This document shows, piece by piece, positions 1-7,310 of a DNA stretch of 26,072 nucleotides (within the stretch, counting starts at the first letter, position 1; every line of letters starts with the position of its first letter). The notes under the pieces were generated by a model. That model saw only the letters and a list, made by a program, of their open reading frames with translations, made no database searches and was not told the origin of the DNA. Both the position numbers and the translations under genes were made by a program. Source of the DNA: Clostridiales bacterium. GTDB lineage: Bacteria > Bacillota_A > Clostridia > Peptostreptococcales > Anaerovoracaceae. The stretch spans positions 1 through 26,072 of the forward strand of contig SVCR01000001.1 of assembly GCA_015058265.1 (NCBI GenBank), written 5' to 3'.

Positions 1-401
1 TCCAGAGTTTTCCTCAGGAACGGTTCGTTCTCCACATAGTCGTAAGCGACCATGAGCTGGGTAACTCCGAGGATGACTACTTTAGGCTTCTGGTATTTGA
101 GGCCTTCCTTGAGGTTGAACAAAGCTGCCTCTGCAGGCTGTCTGGAATTGCCTCTCGTGTGTGCCGATATGCCGTAGTTGTGCCAGAGTTCATTAGGGGA
201 TATCCCGTTGCGGACGGTACTGCTTCCGACGATAAGGACATCAACGGAATCGGGCGCAGCATCATAGTAAGACTTGGACTGCGCGGACTCCTCGTGATCC
301 CATGGAACGTAAATATAACCGACTCCCAAGGTCAGGAGGAAAGCGAGAACCAGAAACACTATTGACTTTATTATTAATTCAATTACTCTTTTCTGTTTCA
401 T
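1..401 (-). CDS. SGNH-type acyltransferase/esterase, DltD- or AlgJ-like (3' part outside window)
   Basis: Only the first 133 codons are present; the gene runs off the left edge. The protein begins MKQKRVIELI, has one membrane segment at about residues 8-30, then an extracytoplasmic domain. The motif VDVLIVGSSTVRNGI (residues 53-67) matches block I of the SGNH/GDSL fold as seen in DltD and AlgJ/AlgX relatives; Ser61 is the likely nucleophile. A second strand, KPKVVILGVTQL, fits the Rossmann-like core. It starts 19 bases after the MBOAT stop, and the ATG at 401 is the first start after an in-frame stop, so the two are almost certainly co-transcribed. In such pairs the MBOAT moves an acyl group across the membrane and the SGNH partner helps place it on a surface polymer. 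Whether the group is D-alanine or acetate cannot be told from this fragment. Confidence 0.8.
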   Translation of the reverse strand, partial: MKQKRVIELIIKSIVFLVLAFLLTLGVGYIYVPWDHEESAQSKSYYDAAPDSVDVLIVGSSTVRNGISPNELWHNYGISAHTRGNSRQPAEAALFNLKEGLKYQKPKVVILGVTQLMVAYDYVENEPFLRKTL

Positions 402-419
402 CTTTAGATCCGGTGTTCA

Positions 420-2006
420 TCAGAAGGTCCTGTAAATAAACGTGCTTGCATCATAGCCGACGCCGTAAACGCCGAATATCACGATCGATATAAACCCTAT
501 CAGGTAGATAGCCCAGCGGAACAGGGTGTTCTGCCGTGAAAGAACCTCTCTTATGCTGTAACCCTTCTCCTGAGCGATGCTGATACAAAGCCACAGCAGG
601 AGACAGGTGATCAGAAGGCTGAAGTCGCGTTCGTTGAGTCCGAGTGTATATATCTTCCCGTTAAAAAGTATAGCGGGATTAAAAACGAAGCTGGCTTTCA
701 TCATATGGACAGCAGCTCTGAAGCGGTGTGCTCTTGAGAAGAATCTGCCGAATACTACGATGCAGAATGTACGCAGCATCTGGAACAGCTTCCATGTGCC
801 TGCCTCCGTATTGATGTGGAGCAGCTCGTTGAGCTTGAGCAGGTATGGCTCGAGCAGCATTCCGCCGACAATAAAGAACGCCTGATACAGACCGTACGCG
901 ATGTACTTGAACTGCGCGCCGTGCCAGATACCGATCGTGAGGAAGGTAGCCAGCTGGGCGACGATGACAGGGAAGAGCTTTCCCACGCGGTCACCGAGGA
1001 TGCGGCGTGAGTTCCTGCCCAGTTTTCCGAAGGTCTTGGAAAGTGAGATCGGGTAGAAGATATAGTCTCTGCACCAATGCCCAAGTGTAATGTGCCATCT
1101 TCTCCAGAATTCAGTAAGGCTCCGTGAGAAATACGGCCGCTCGAAGTTGTTCTCGAGTTCTATTCCGAAGATCTGCGAAACACCTCTGGCGATATCGATG
1201 CCTCCCGAGAAATCAGCATAGATCTGTATAGTGTAAGCAAGTGCGCCGATTATCAGATACATGCCCCTGTAATCCTGATAGTTGTCGAAAACAGTATTCG
1301 CGAGTATCGCTATCCTGTCGGCGATGACAAGCTTCTTGAAAAATCCCCACATGATAAGCTGACCGCCGAATTTGATCCTTGTATAGTCAAATTCGTGGCC
1401 CTCCTGGAGCTGCATCGCCAACTGATCATATCTGCTGATAGGACCTTGTACTATAAGCGGGAACCAGGATACGAAGAGAGCAAACTTGAACAGATTCTTG
1501 TCCGGCTTGTATTTGCCTCTGTTGAGATCGATGATATAACTCATCGCCTGGAAGGTATAGAAAGAGATCCCCAGCGGGATCAATATCCCGGCATTGAAGC
1601 GGAGCCATTCTGCGTCAAATATCTCTGACAGTGTCTTCAGGTAGACCCTGAAATACTTCATGAAGGCGAGGATAGCAAAGTTGAACACCAGGATCAGGAT
1701 CATAAGGCGTTTCTTCTTCGCTTTGGCCTCTGCCTTGAGCGCTTTCTTGCCTGCTCTGTCGAGACTGTCTCCGGCGGCCCGGACCTTCTCTTCCATCTGC
1801 TCATCGCATTTTCCCATAGCAAGACCTCCGTAGAAGGTCGAAACCGTAGTAATGAGCATGAAAATAAAAGACTCCGGACTGGAGATCAGATAAAAAGCAT
1901 AGCTTGCAGTCAGAAGAACAAGCCAACGATGCTTAAGCGGGACCAGAAAATATATGATGACCGCTAAAGCGACAAATAACAGGAAGTTAAGAGATGTAAA
2001 TGACAT
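420..2006 (-). CDS. MBOAT family membrane O-acyltransferase (DltB/AlgI-like)
   Basis: A 528-residue polytopic protein of the membrane-bound O-acyltransferase family, which passes an activated acyl group through the membrane to an extracytoplasmic acceptor. The family signature is clear: FWRRWHITLGHWCRDYIFYP at residues 300-319 and the catalytic histidine in IGIWHG (His362). The N-terminus (MSFTSLNFLLFVALAVIIYF) is typical of AlgI/DltB relatives. A Lys/Glu-rich cytoplasmic loop lies at residues 65-100. The length fits AlgI-like proteins (about 480-530) better than classical DltB (about 400). An AAGGT ribosome binding site precedes the ATG. It lies 36 bases after the carrier protein gene and just before the SGNH gene, so the three form a dlt-like set. 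D-alanylation is the best guess because of the adjacent carrier protein; acetylation is possible. Confidence 0.92.
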   Translation of the reverse strand: MSFTSLNFLLFVALAVIIYFLVPLKHRWLVLLTASYAFYLISSPESFIFMLITTVSTFYGGLAMGKCDEQMEEKVRAAGDSLDRAGKKALKAEAKAKKKRLMILILVFNFAILAFMKYFRVYLKTLSEIFDAEWLRFNAGILIPLGISFYTFQAMSYIIDLNRGKYKPDKNLFKFALFVSWFPLIVQGPISRYDQLAMQLQEGHEFDYTRIKFGGQLIMWGFFKKLVIADRIAILANTVFDNYQDYRGMYLIIGALAYTIQIYADFSGGIDIARGVSQIFGIELENNFERPYFSRSLTEFWRRWHITLGHWCRDYIFYPISLSKTFGKLGRNSRRILGDRVGKLFPVIVAQLATFLTIGIWHGAQFKYIAYGLYQAFFIVGGMLLEPYLLKLNELLHINTEAGTWKLFQMLRTFCIVVFGRFFSRAHRFRAAVHMMKASFVFNPAILFNGKIYTLGLNERDFSLLITCLLLWLCISIAQEKGYSIREVLSRQNTLFRWAIYLIGFISIVIFGVYGVGYDASTFIYRTF

Positions 2007-2042
2007 GGTTTACCTTGATGCCTGAATAAAGCTAATGCTGTA

Positions 2043-2270
2043 TCAGCCCTGAAGTTCTTCGACGAGGTTGACCATAGCATCGACTGAATTGAAGTTCTCA
2101 GGAACGAGATCATCAACAGTGATATCTACATCGAACTCATCGTTGAGCTCACCTACGAGAGCTACAACATCGAGTGATTCAAGATAACCGTCATCGATCA
2201 GTGTTGTGCAGTTGTCATAATCAGCGTCAGGTCTGATATCCTTAAGGATCTCGATAATTTTTTCTTTCAT
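2043..2270 (-). CDS. Acyl carrier protein, DltC-like
   Basis: A 75-residue acidic, helical carrier protein of normal acyl/peptidyl carrier length. The phosphopantetheine site is GYLESLDVV, with Ser32 as the attachment residue; the usual Asp before the serine (DSL/DSM) is Glu here. Such proteins carry the acyl group as a thioester to a membrane acyltransferase; DltC carries D-alanine to DltB. The following MBOAT and SGNH genes support a DltC-like job. The start is well set: AGGAGA lies six bases upstream of the ATG. A consensus-like promoter lies just upstream on the same strand, so this is the first gene of its unit. The activating ligase DltA is not in the window; it may lie further left or elsewhere. 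A role with another short acyl group cannot be excluded. Confidence 0.88.
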   Translation of the reverse strand: MKEKIIEILKDIRPDADYDNCTTLIDDGYLESLDVVALVGELNDEFDVDITVDDLVPENFNSVDAMVNLVEELQG

Positions 2271-2311
2271 TTTTTGTCTCCTGATTTAAAGAAAAGCAAT
2301 AAATCCGTGTC

Positions 2312-2341
2312 ATTATAACAGAAGCATGGGAAAAGAATCAA
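2312..2341 (-). promoter_or_regulatory. Promoter of the dlt-like operon
   Basis: Reading leftward, TTGATT (2336-2341) is followed after 18 bases by TATAAT (2312-2317). TG one base before the TATAAT makes an extended -10. It lies about 40 bases upstream of the carrier protein start. Seen in sequence; activity is inferred. Confidence 0.7.
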
Positions 2342-2410
2342 TTTAAAAATTAAGAAGAATAAGCGATATCTGCGGAATTGTTTCCCTAGAGATCAAATGC
2401 TTGAGTATCA

Positions 2411-2440
2411 TTGGCAGAAATACCTACAATAATATATAAT
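2411..2440 (+). promoter_or_regulatory. Promoter reading into the flavodoxin remnant
   Basis: TTGGCA (2411-2416), an 18-base spacer and TATAAT (2435-2440) form a near-consensus vegetative promoter. It is divergent from the dlt-like promoter, with about 70 bases between the two -35 boxes. The predicted transcript leads to the AGGAG and ATG at 2503-2515. The rest of 2271-2512 shows no gene. Confidence 0.6.
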
Positions 2441-2512
2441 AAATGCCGGAAAAACTGTACAGAGGATTATGTGCTCAGATACGCATCCGACTGAAGTTGA
2501 ACAGGAGACAAT

Positions 2513-2924
2513 ATGAAGGGAAGAAAAGTAAAACTGGGTAAGGATAAGGCCGCGCAAGAAATACACATCTGCGGATCTAAGCTATGATAATGATAACTGC
2601 CGCGCGAACAGGGAGCAGGACAATAACAAAGCACGCCCTGCGATCGCGACAGTGATAAGAAATATCAAACAGTATGACACCATATATCTGGGCTACCCTA
2701 TATGGTGGGGCAAAGAGCCTAAGGTGATACGCACATTCCTTGAGAAGTACAGCGTATCCGGCAAGACCGTGATGCCTTTCTGCACTTCCGGCAGCAGCGG
2801 CATAAGCGGCAGCATGGGCAACATCAAGAAGTTTGCCAAGGGAGCAGAAGTCAAGAATGGAAAAGACCTCACAGATGCTTCAGTCAGCGACATCAGGAAA
2901 TGGATCGATGCTCAGCTGAATTAA
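2513..2924 (+). pseudogene. Flavodoxin remnant, N-terminal FMN-binding part deleted
   Basis: The frame ending at 2924 encodes most of a flavodoxin: KKYTSADLSYDNDN, then NCRANREQ, then DTIYLGYPIWWG and PFCTSGSSGI. These match the middle and C-terminal parts of the short-chain flavodoxins that often appear as NAD(P)H-linked or iron-sulfur redox helpers. The open frame begins only after a stop at 2529, so the first 40-45 residues, including the phosphate-binding loop for FMN (usually SxTGNT), are missing. A good AGGAG and ATG lie at 2503-2515 but in another frame; that reading ends at 2585 after 24 codons. The simplest reading is an internal deletion of roughly 100 bases with frameshift. A 90-residue product starting at GTG 2652 is possible but has no clear ribosome binding site and would not bind FMN normally. 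Confidence 0.7.
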
Positions 2925-2969
2925 AACCTTAGGTAATATTGCAGGAATGAAGATCAATACAGCAGTATC

Positions 2970-3011
2970 AATGAGGATGACTCGGGATATCTGATCTCGG
3001 GCATCCTCATT
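2970..3011 (+). terminator. Possible terminator hairpin after the flavodoxin remnant
   Basis: A perfect 10-base inverted repeat, AATGAGGATG (2970-2979) and CATCCTCATT (3002-3011), encloses 22 bases and is followed by the modestly T-rich ATTGTTGG. The loop is long and the U-tract weak, so termination is only plausible. It separates the remnant from the next promoter. Confidence 0.4.
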
Positions 3012-3057
3012 ATTGTTGGACGCTTCACCTGAAACCTATGTATACCCATATATTTTG

Positions 3058-3066
3058 TGCTATAAT
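3058..3066 (+). promoter_or_regulatory. Extended -10 promoter for the YidC-sulfatase fusion gene
   Basis: TGCTATAAT (3058-3066) is a perfect extended -10 element. No good -35 lies 16-18 bases upstream, which is usual for this promoter type. The start codon follows about 35 bases after the expected transcription start, with GAGGTG at 3095-3100 as ribosome binding site. Confidence 0.65.
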
Positions 3067-3107
3067 ATACGAACTATAACTATGTAATGTGATTGAGGTG
3101 TTAAATA

Positions 3108-5900
3108 ATGACATTAGGCGAGATCCTGTATAAGATATTGATCGGTCCTCTGGAGCTGTTCTTTGAGGTCGTTTTCGTGACTTCGAACAGATACGTGAAT
3201 AATCCGGCTTACGCGATCATAATGCTGAGTCTCGCAATGAATTTCCTCGTCCTTCCGCTTTACCGGAGAGCCGACGCTCTTCAGGCAGAGCAGCGCGACC
3301 GTGAGGCCAAGCTCGCACCGTGGATAGCTCATATCAAGAAGACATTCAAGGGTGACGAGCGTTTTATGATGCTTCAGGCCTACTACAGACAGAACAACTA
3401 TAAGCCGACGGATTCTCTCAAGGGATCGGTGTCACTCTTCCTGGAAGTACCGTTCTTCATCGCGGCTTATCACTTCCTGTCGCATCTCGAGACCATCAGA
3501 AAAGTATCCTTTGGCCCTATCGCAGACCTCGGAGCGCCTGACGCTCTGATCCAGATAGGCTCGATGACTGTGAACCTGCTGCCTATACTGATGACGCTCA
3601 TCAATGTCATCTCGGCGGCTATATATATGAAAGGTTTCCCTCTCAAGAGCAAGATACAGATGTACGGGGTAGCAGTTATTTTCCTCGTGTTCCTGTATAA
3701 TTCGCCAGCAGGTCTGGTATTCTACTGGACTCTCAACAACATATTTTCTCTGATCAAGAATATTTTCTACAAGCTCAAGGACCCTGCCGGAGTTCTTCGG
3801 ATCATGGCATCAGCCGTCGGCGCCGTCCTGCTTGTGTTCATATTGTTCATACATCCTATTTCCAGGATACGAACACAGATAATTTTCATCATAATGATAC
3901 TCATGCTCCAGCTGCCTCTGCTGATGAACATCCTCAGCAAGAGAGGCCATACGGTCAAGCTGCCGGAAGGAGAGGGGTACAAGACACTGTTCTACTCATC
4001 CTGCGCTCTGCTTACTGTAGTGACAGGACTGCTGATCCCATCTACTGTGATCCGCGGATCGGCGGCGGAATTCATAGATATCGTCAATTATGTTTCGCCT
4101 CTGTGGTATATAGTGAGCGCTCTGGCACTTGCGGTCGGTACTTTCATCGTATGGTTCGGCATATTCTTCAGCCTTGCCAGCAAGCCGGGGAAGAAGATAA
4201 TGAGTCTTCTGCTTGCTGTAGCTGCGGCGGCAGGACTTATGGATTATATGGCGTTCGGCAAGAATTACGGCAACTTCTCGCCTGACCTTCAGTTCGACAT
4301 GACACCGCAGATCGGATTCAAGGCAATGCTGATCAATCTGGCAGCTGTCATGGCCGTATTTCTGGTTGTCGCAGTGATCTGGACCAGGAAGAGATCATTC
4401 CTCAGCATGCTCGCGATCCTGTCCTGCATCGCTCTGGTAGGAATGTCGACGGTCAATGTTGTCGGCATATCCGGGGAGATCAAAGAATCCAAGAGGATAC
4501 TCGAAGCGGCAGGTGCCGATGAGCCGGAGATCACTCTGAGCAAGGACGGCAAGAATGTAGTTGTGATCATGATGGACAGGCAGATCGGATATCTCGTTCC
4601 TTTCCTGATGCACGAAGATCCTAAGATGGCTGAACAGTTCGCGGGATTTACGTACTACAGGAATTCGCTGTCTTTCGGTCCTAAGACTAATTTCGGTGCG
4701 CCGGGACTGTTCGGAGGATATGACTACACGCCGGAGAAGCTCAACGAAAGAGATAAAGAGCTGCTCATGGACAAGCACGATGAAGCTCTCAAGGTCATGC
4801 CGGAGATATTCGGTGATGCGGGTTATCAGGTCACTTTGTTCGACCCGACCTATGCAGGCTATTCATGGATACCGGACCTGTCGATATTTGAAGATCATCC
4901 TGAGTACCGGACCTATCTCGTCAACGACCGCTTCTCGCTTCCGGAATACGGATATAACGCGGAAGAAGGACACGACATGAGCCAGAGGTTCAGAAATTTC
5001 TTCTGCTACAGCCTGTTCAAGATCGCGCCACAGGTGATCCAGCCGACGCTGTATCAGCACGGCAGCTATAACGCTCAGGGACGGCTGAGCGGCGACTTCA
5101 TCCCTGTCTGGGAGACCAAGTCCAAGGGCAAAGGCTATAACAGAGAATACATGGCGGCTTATGCAGTCCTTCGCAACATGCCGGCGATGACTGTGGTCGA
5201 TGATTCAGACACCAATCAGTTCTTCATGATGAGCAATGATACGACTCACGAGCCGAACATGCTCAAAGAACCGGAATATGTGCTGGCTCCTAAGATCAAC
5301 AATAAGAAATATGACAACGAGCATCCTGTGCGTGTCGATGATGAAGGCAACGAGCTGCCGATGAAGGATAAGAAGACAGTGCTGCATTATCAGATCAATA
5401 TGGCAGCAATGAGAGAGCTCGGCAACTGGATGGACTGTCTGAGAGACAAAGGCGTTTACGACAATACGCGTATCATCATCGTTTCAGACCACGGTCATAA
5501 CATACTCAACAAGGAAGAGATCAAATACAACAAGCTGTATTATCTCGATAAGTTGAACGAGTTTCAGGAGGAACCGTTCCTCAACATCATGTCGTTCAAC
5601 AGCGTGCTGCTGGTCAAGGATTTCGGGGCAGATGAGTTCACTACGGACAATACTCTGACCATGAATGCCGATGTGCCGGCTATCGCGACCAGAGACCTTA
5701 TCAAAGACGCGAAGAATCCGTTCACAGGCAGCAAGCTCACGACTTATCAGGAATCTCCGGTCGATATAGACATGATATATTCGCACAGATGGAGCGTGCA
5801 GACCAATAACGGTAACACCTTCCTGCCGGCTGACTGGTTCAGGTTCAGCGGCGATGACATCTATGATGTCAAGAACTGGAAATATCTCGGCTGGAAGTGA
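3108..5900 (+). CDS. YidC/Oxa1-like membrane domain fused to an extracytoplasmic sulfatase (LtaS-like) domain
   Basis: A 930-residue membrane protein. Residues 1-225 look like a Gram-positive YidC/Oxa1 insertase: a first helix ending FLVLPLYRRA, a charged cytoplasmic hairpin (53-105), KGSVSLFLEVPFFIAAY (105-121) and SPAGLVFYWTLNNIFSLIKN (199-218). Seven or so further helices follow (about 231-453). Residues 482-930 form an alkaline-phosphatase/sulfatase-superfamily domain: NVVVIMMDRQ with metal ligand Asp490, a likely catalytic Thr527 in PKTNFGAPGLFGG, His714 in TTHEP, and the metal motif VSDHGHN (Asp794, His795). Within this superfamily LtaS and MdoB move glycerol phosphate onto surface polymers. 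There is no signal peptide or lipobox. The next gene is a CDP-glycerol phosphotransferase. The arginine normal in the YidC groove appears to be Asn45, so it may no longer be an insertase. Transfer of a phospho-group is inferred, not shown. Confidence 0.85.
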   Translation: MTLGEILYKILIGPLELFFEVVFVTSNRYVNNPAYAIIMLSLAMNFLVLPLYRRADALQAEQRDREAKLAPWIAHIKKTFKGDERFMMLQAYYRQNNYKPTDSLKGSVSLFLEVPFFIAAYHFLSHLETIRKVSFGPIADLGAPDALIQIGSMTVNLLPILMTLINVISAAIYMKGFPLKSKIQMYGVAVIFLVFLYNSPAGLVFYWTLNNIFSLIKNIFYKLKDPAGVLRIMASAVGAVLLVFILFIHPISRIRTQIIFIIMILMLQLPLLMNILSKRGHTVKLPEGEGYKTLFYSSCALLTVVTGLLIPSTVIRGSAAEFIDIVNYVSPLWYIVSALALAVGTFIVWFGIFFSLASKPGKKIMSLLLAVAAAAGLMDYMAFGKNYGNFSPDLQFDMTPQIGFKAMLINLAAVMAVFLVVAVIWTRKRSFLSMLAILSCIALVGMSTVNVVGISGEIKESKRILEAAGADEPEITLSKDGKNVVVIMMDRQIGYLVPFLMHEDPKMAEQFAGFTYYRNSLSFGPKTNFGAPGLFGGYDYTPEKLNERDKELLMDKHDEALKVMPEIFGDAGYQVTLFDPTYAGYSWIPDLSIFEDHPEYRTYLVNDRFSLPEYGYNAEEGHDMSQRFRNFFCYSLFKIAPQVIQPTLYQHGSYNAQGRLSGDFIPVWETKSKGKGYNREYMAAYAVLRNMPAMTVVDDSDTNQFFMMSNDTTHEPNMLKEPEYVLAPKINNKKYDNEHPVRVDDEGNELPMKDKKTVLHYQINMAAMRELGNWMDCLRDKGVYDNTRIIIVSDHGHNILNKEEIKYNKLYYLDKLNEFQEEPFLNIMSFNSVLLVKDFGADEFTTDNTLTMNADVPAIATRDLIKDAKNPFTGSKLTTYQESPVDIDMIYSHRWSVQTNNGNTFLPADWFRFSGDDIYDVKNWKYLGWK

Positions 5901-5952
5901 TCCGGCTCAGGAGTGTGAGACGTAAAGACCGGCATCGTGCCGTCGGAGGAAA

Positions 5953-7089
5953 ATGGATATCAGGAGAAAAGCAGATCTGGCAATAAGGATGCTTGCCTTC
6001 ATCGCGGAACAGAAGCGCTGCGGCTCGAAACTCATGAAGGACAACAACGTTCTGTTCATATCGGACGTCCGTGATGAGATGGGCGGTAATTTCGAGTGCG
6101 TCAATAAGGCTCTGATCGAAAGCGGCAGGAAATGGAACATAGATGTGTTCCTTAAAGACAAACAGCTGCACAAGGAGACTCTGAGAGATGCGAGGCTGAT
6201 CGCAAGGAAACTCAGATCGGCAAAATACATCTTCCTTGAGGATGTGTTCAACTATCTCCAGTTCTATAAGCTCCTCCCGGGTCAGGAGATAATCCAGCTC
6301 TGGCATGCAGAGGGCGCGTACAAGAAATTCGGCTTCAGCAGAAAGGGCGAAGATATCAAGATCAGCCCGGGCCACAGGAAATACACCAAAGCCATCGTCA
6401 GCGCTGCGTCGATTCGCGGCTGCTACGCTGAGGCTTACGGGATAAGTGAGGACAAGGTCATCCCGACGGGCATACCTCGTACCGATGTCTTCTGCGATGA
6501 GTCGTGGACTGAAGAGGTCCGCAAACGCTTTGTCGCAGCTCATCCGGAGATAGGAGACCGCAAGATCATCTTTCTGGCGCCGACTTACAGGGGCACCAAG
6601 GTGCCGATGGCAGACTATGATATGTCCAAAGTGCCGGTAGATCGCCTCAGGGAGAAGTACGGAGATGAGTATGTCCTGATCACTAAGATGCATCCGGCTG
6701 CTTATAACAACATGAAGATGCAGGGGAGAAAGCTGGGAGATGACAGCGGATTCTGGATAGATGTATCTGATGTCAGGGATGTCAATGACATCCTGCCTGC
6801 AGCCGATATACTCATAACTGATTATTCTTCTATCATATTCGACTGGCTGCTGCTCGACAGACCTGTGATCTACTACGTTTATGACAGGGACGAGTACGCC
6901 GGCGACAGGGGGATGTACTATCCTTTCGAGGACTATGTGTACGGCACCGTAGCCGAGACGGCCGATGAACTGATAGAAGCGATCGCTGCGGCGGACATGA
7001 TGGAAGATAAGAGAGGTGCTTTCAGGGAGCGGTTCATGAGTGCCTGCGACGGTCATGCAACGGAGCGAGTGCTGGAGCTGCTCGACTGA
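5953..7089 (+). CDS. CDP-glycerol glycerophosphotransferase family protein (TagB/TagF-like), copy 1
   Basis: A 378-residue protein of the CDP-glycerol:poly(glycerophosphate) glycerophosphotransferase family (GT-B fold). Visible motifs: IIQLWHAEGAYKKFG (His118), IPTGIPRTDVF, FLAPTYRG, LITKMHP (His247) and ILITDYSSIIFDW (287-298). The two histidines match those essential in TagF. Members act at the inner face of the membrane, moving glycerol or ribitol phosphate from a CDP donor to a lipid-linked chain. The size equals TagB-type enzymes, without TagF's extra N-terminal domain. The start has a strong GGAGGAAA directly before it. The gap after the fusion gene is 52 bases and holds a small hairpin (5930-5942). 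A terminator follows, so it shares a unit with the fusion. The polyol used, and whether it primes or polymerises, cannot be decided. Confidence 0.9.
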   Translation: MDIRRKADLAIRMLAFIAEQKRCGSKLMKDNNVLFISDVRDEMGGNFECVNKALIESGRKWNIDVFLKDKQLHKETLRDARLIARKLRSAKYIFLEDVFNYLQFYKLLPGQEIIQLWHAEGAYKKFGFSRKGEDIKISPGHRKYTKAIVSAASIRGCYAEAYGISEDKVIPTGIPRTDVFCDESWTEEVRKRFVAAHPEIGDRKIIFLAPTYRGTKVPMADYDMSKVPVDRLREKYGDEYVLITKMHPAAYNNMKMQGRKLGDDSGFWIDVSDVRDVNDILPAADILITDYSSIIFDWLLLDRPVIYYVYDRDEYAGDRGMYYPFEDYVYGTVAETADELIEAIAAADMMEDKRGAFRERFMSACDGHATERVLELLD

Positions 7090-7182
7090 GGTGTGTTCCG
7101 TGAAAACAGCGATTCAGAATGCCGGACGACCGGTTTCCCTATGCAGACGGAATCGTTGAAAAACAAATAACTAAAAGAATCA

Positions 7183-7218
7183 AAAGAGGTCTCTGCCTGT
7201 TTGAGCAGAGGCCTCTTT
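7183..7218 (+). terminator. Strong intrinsic terminator after the YidC-sulfatase unit
   Basis: A 14-pair stem (7183-7196 with 7205-7218, one U-G wobble) closes an 8-base loop, CTGTTTGA. The 5' arm starts with AAA and the 3' arm ends CCTCTTT, giving the A/U-flanked form of a rho-independent terminator. It overlaps the -35 of the next promoter. The rest of 7090-7310 has no gene. Confidence 0.8.
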
Positions 7219-7230
7219 GTATGGTATAAT
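7201..7230 (+). promoter_or_regulatory. Promoter of the main glycan operon, overlapping the terminator
   Basis: TTGAGC (7201-7206), 18 bases, then TATAAT (7225-7230) with TG at 7222-7223 (extended -10). The -35 lies in the loop and 3' arm of the terminator hairpin. The expected leader is about 74 bases and can fold a 7-pair hairpin (7262-7268 with 7278-7284). Confidence 0.7.
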
Positions 7231-7310
7231 ATGTTGTCGAATTATGTGGTCAGAAAGGACGCCTCGGATCAACAGCTTCCGGGGGATACAGTATATAGAA
7301 TCAAATAAAA

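Noticed and set aside
755..1084. A Ser/Arg-rich minus-strand frame inside the MBOAT gene
   Set aside because: Alternative frame of a clear MBOAT gene; low complexity and no start signal.
2652..2924. An independent 90-residue flavodoxin-like gene starting at GTG
   Set aside because: Homology to flavodoxin continues upstream of the GTG in the same frame, no ribosome binding site precedes it, and the FMN loop is absent; a gene remnant explains it better.
5869..7056. A 395-codon open frame on the minus strand, antisense to the first CDP-glycerol phosphotransferase gene
   Set aside because: It mirrors a well-supported gene, has no recognisable domain, and is His/Ile/Arg-rich as antisense frames in this codon usage tend to be.
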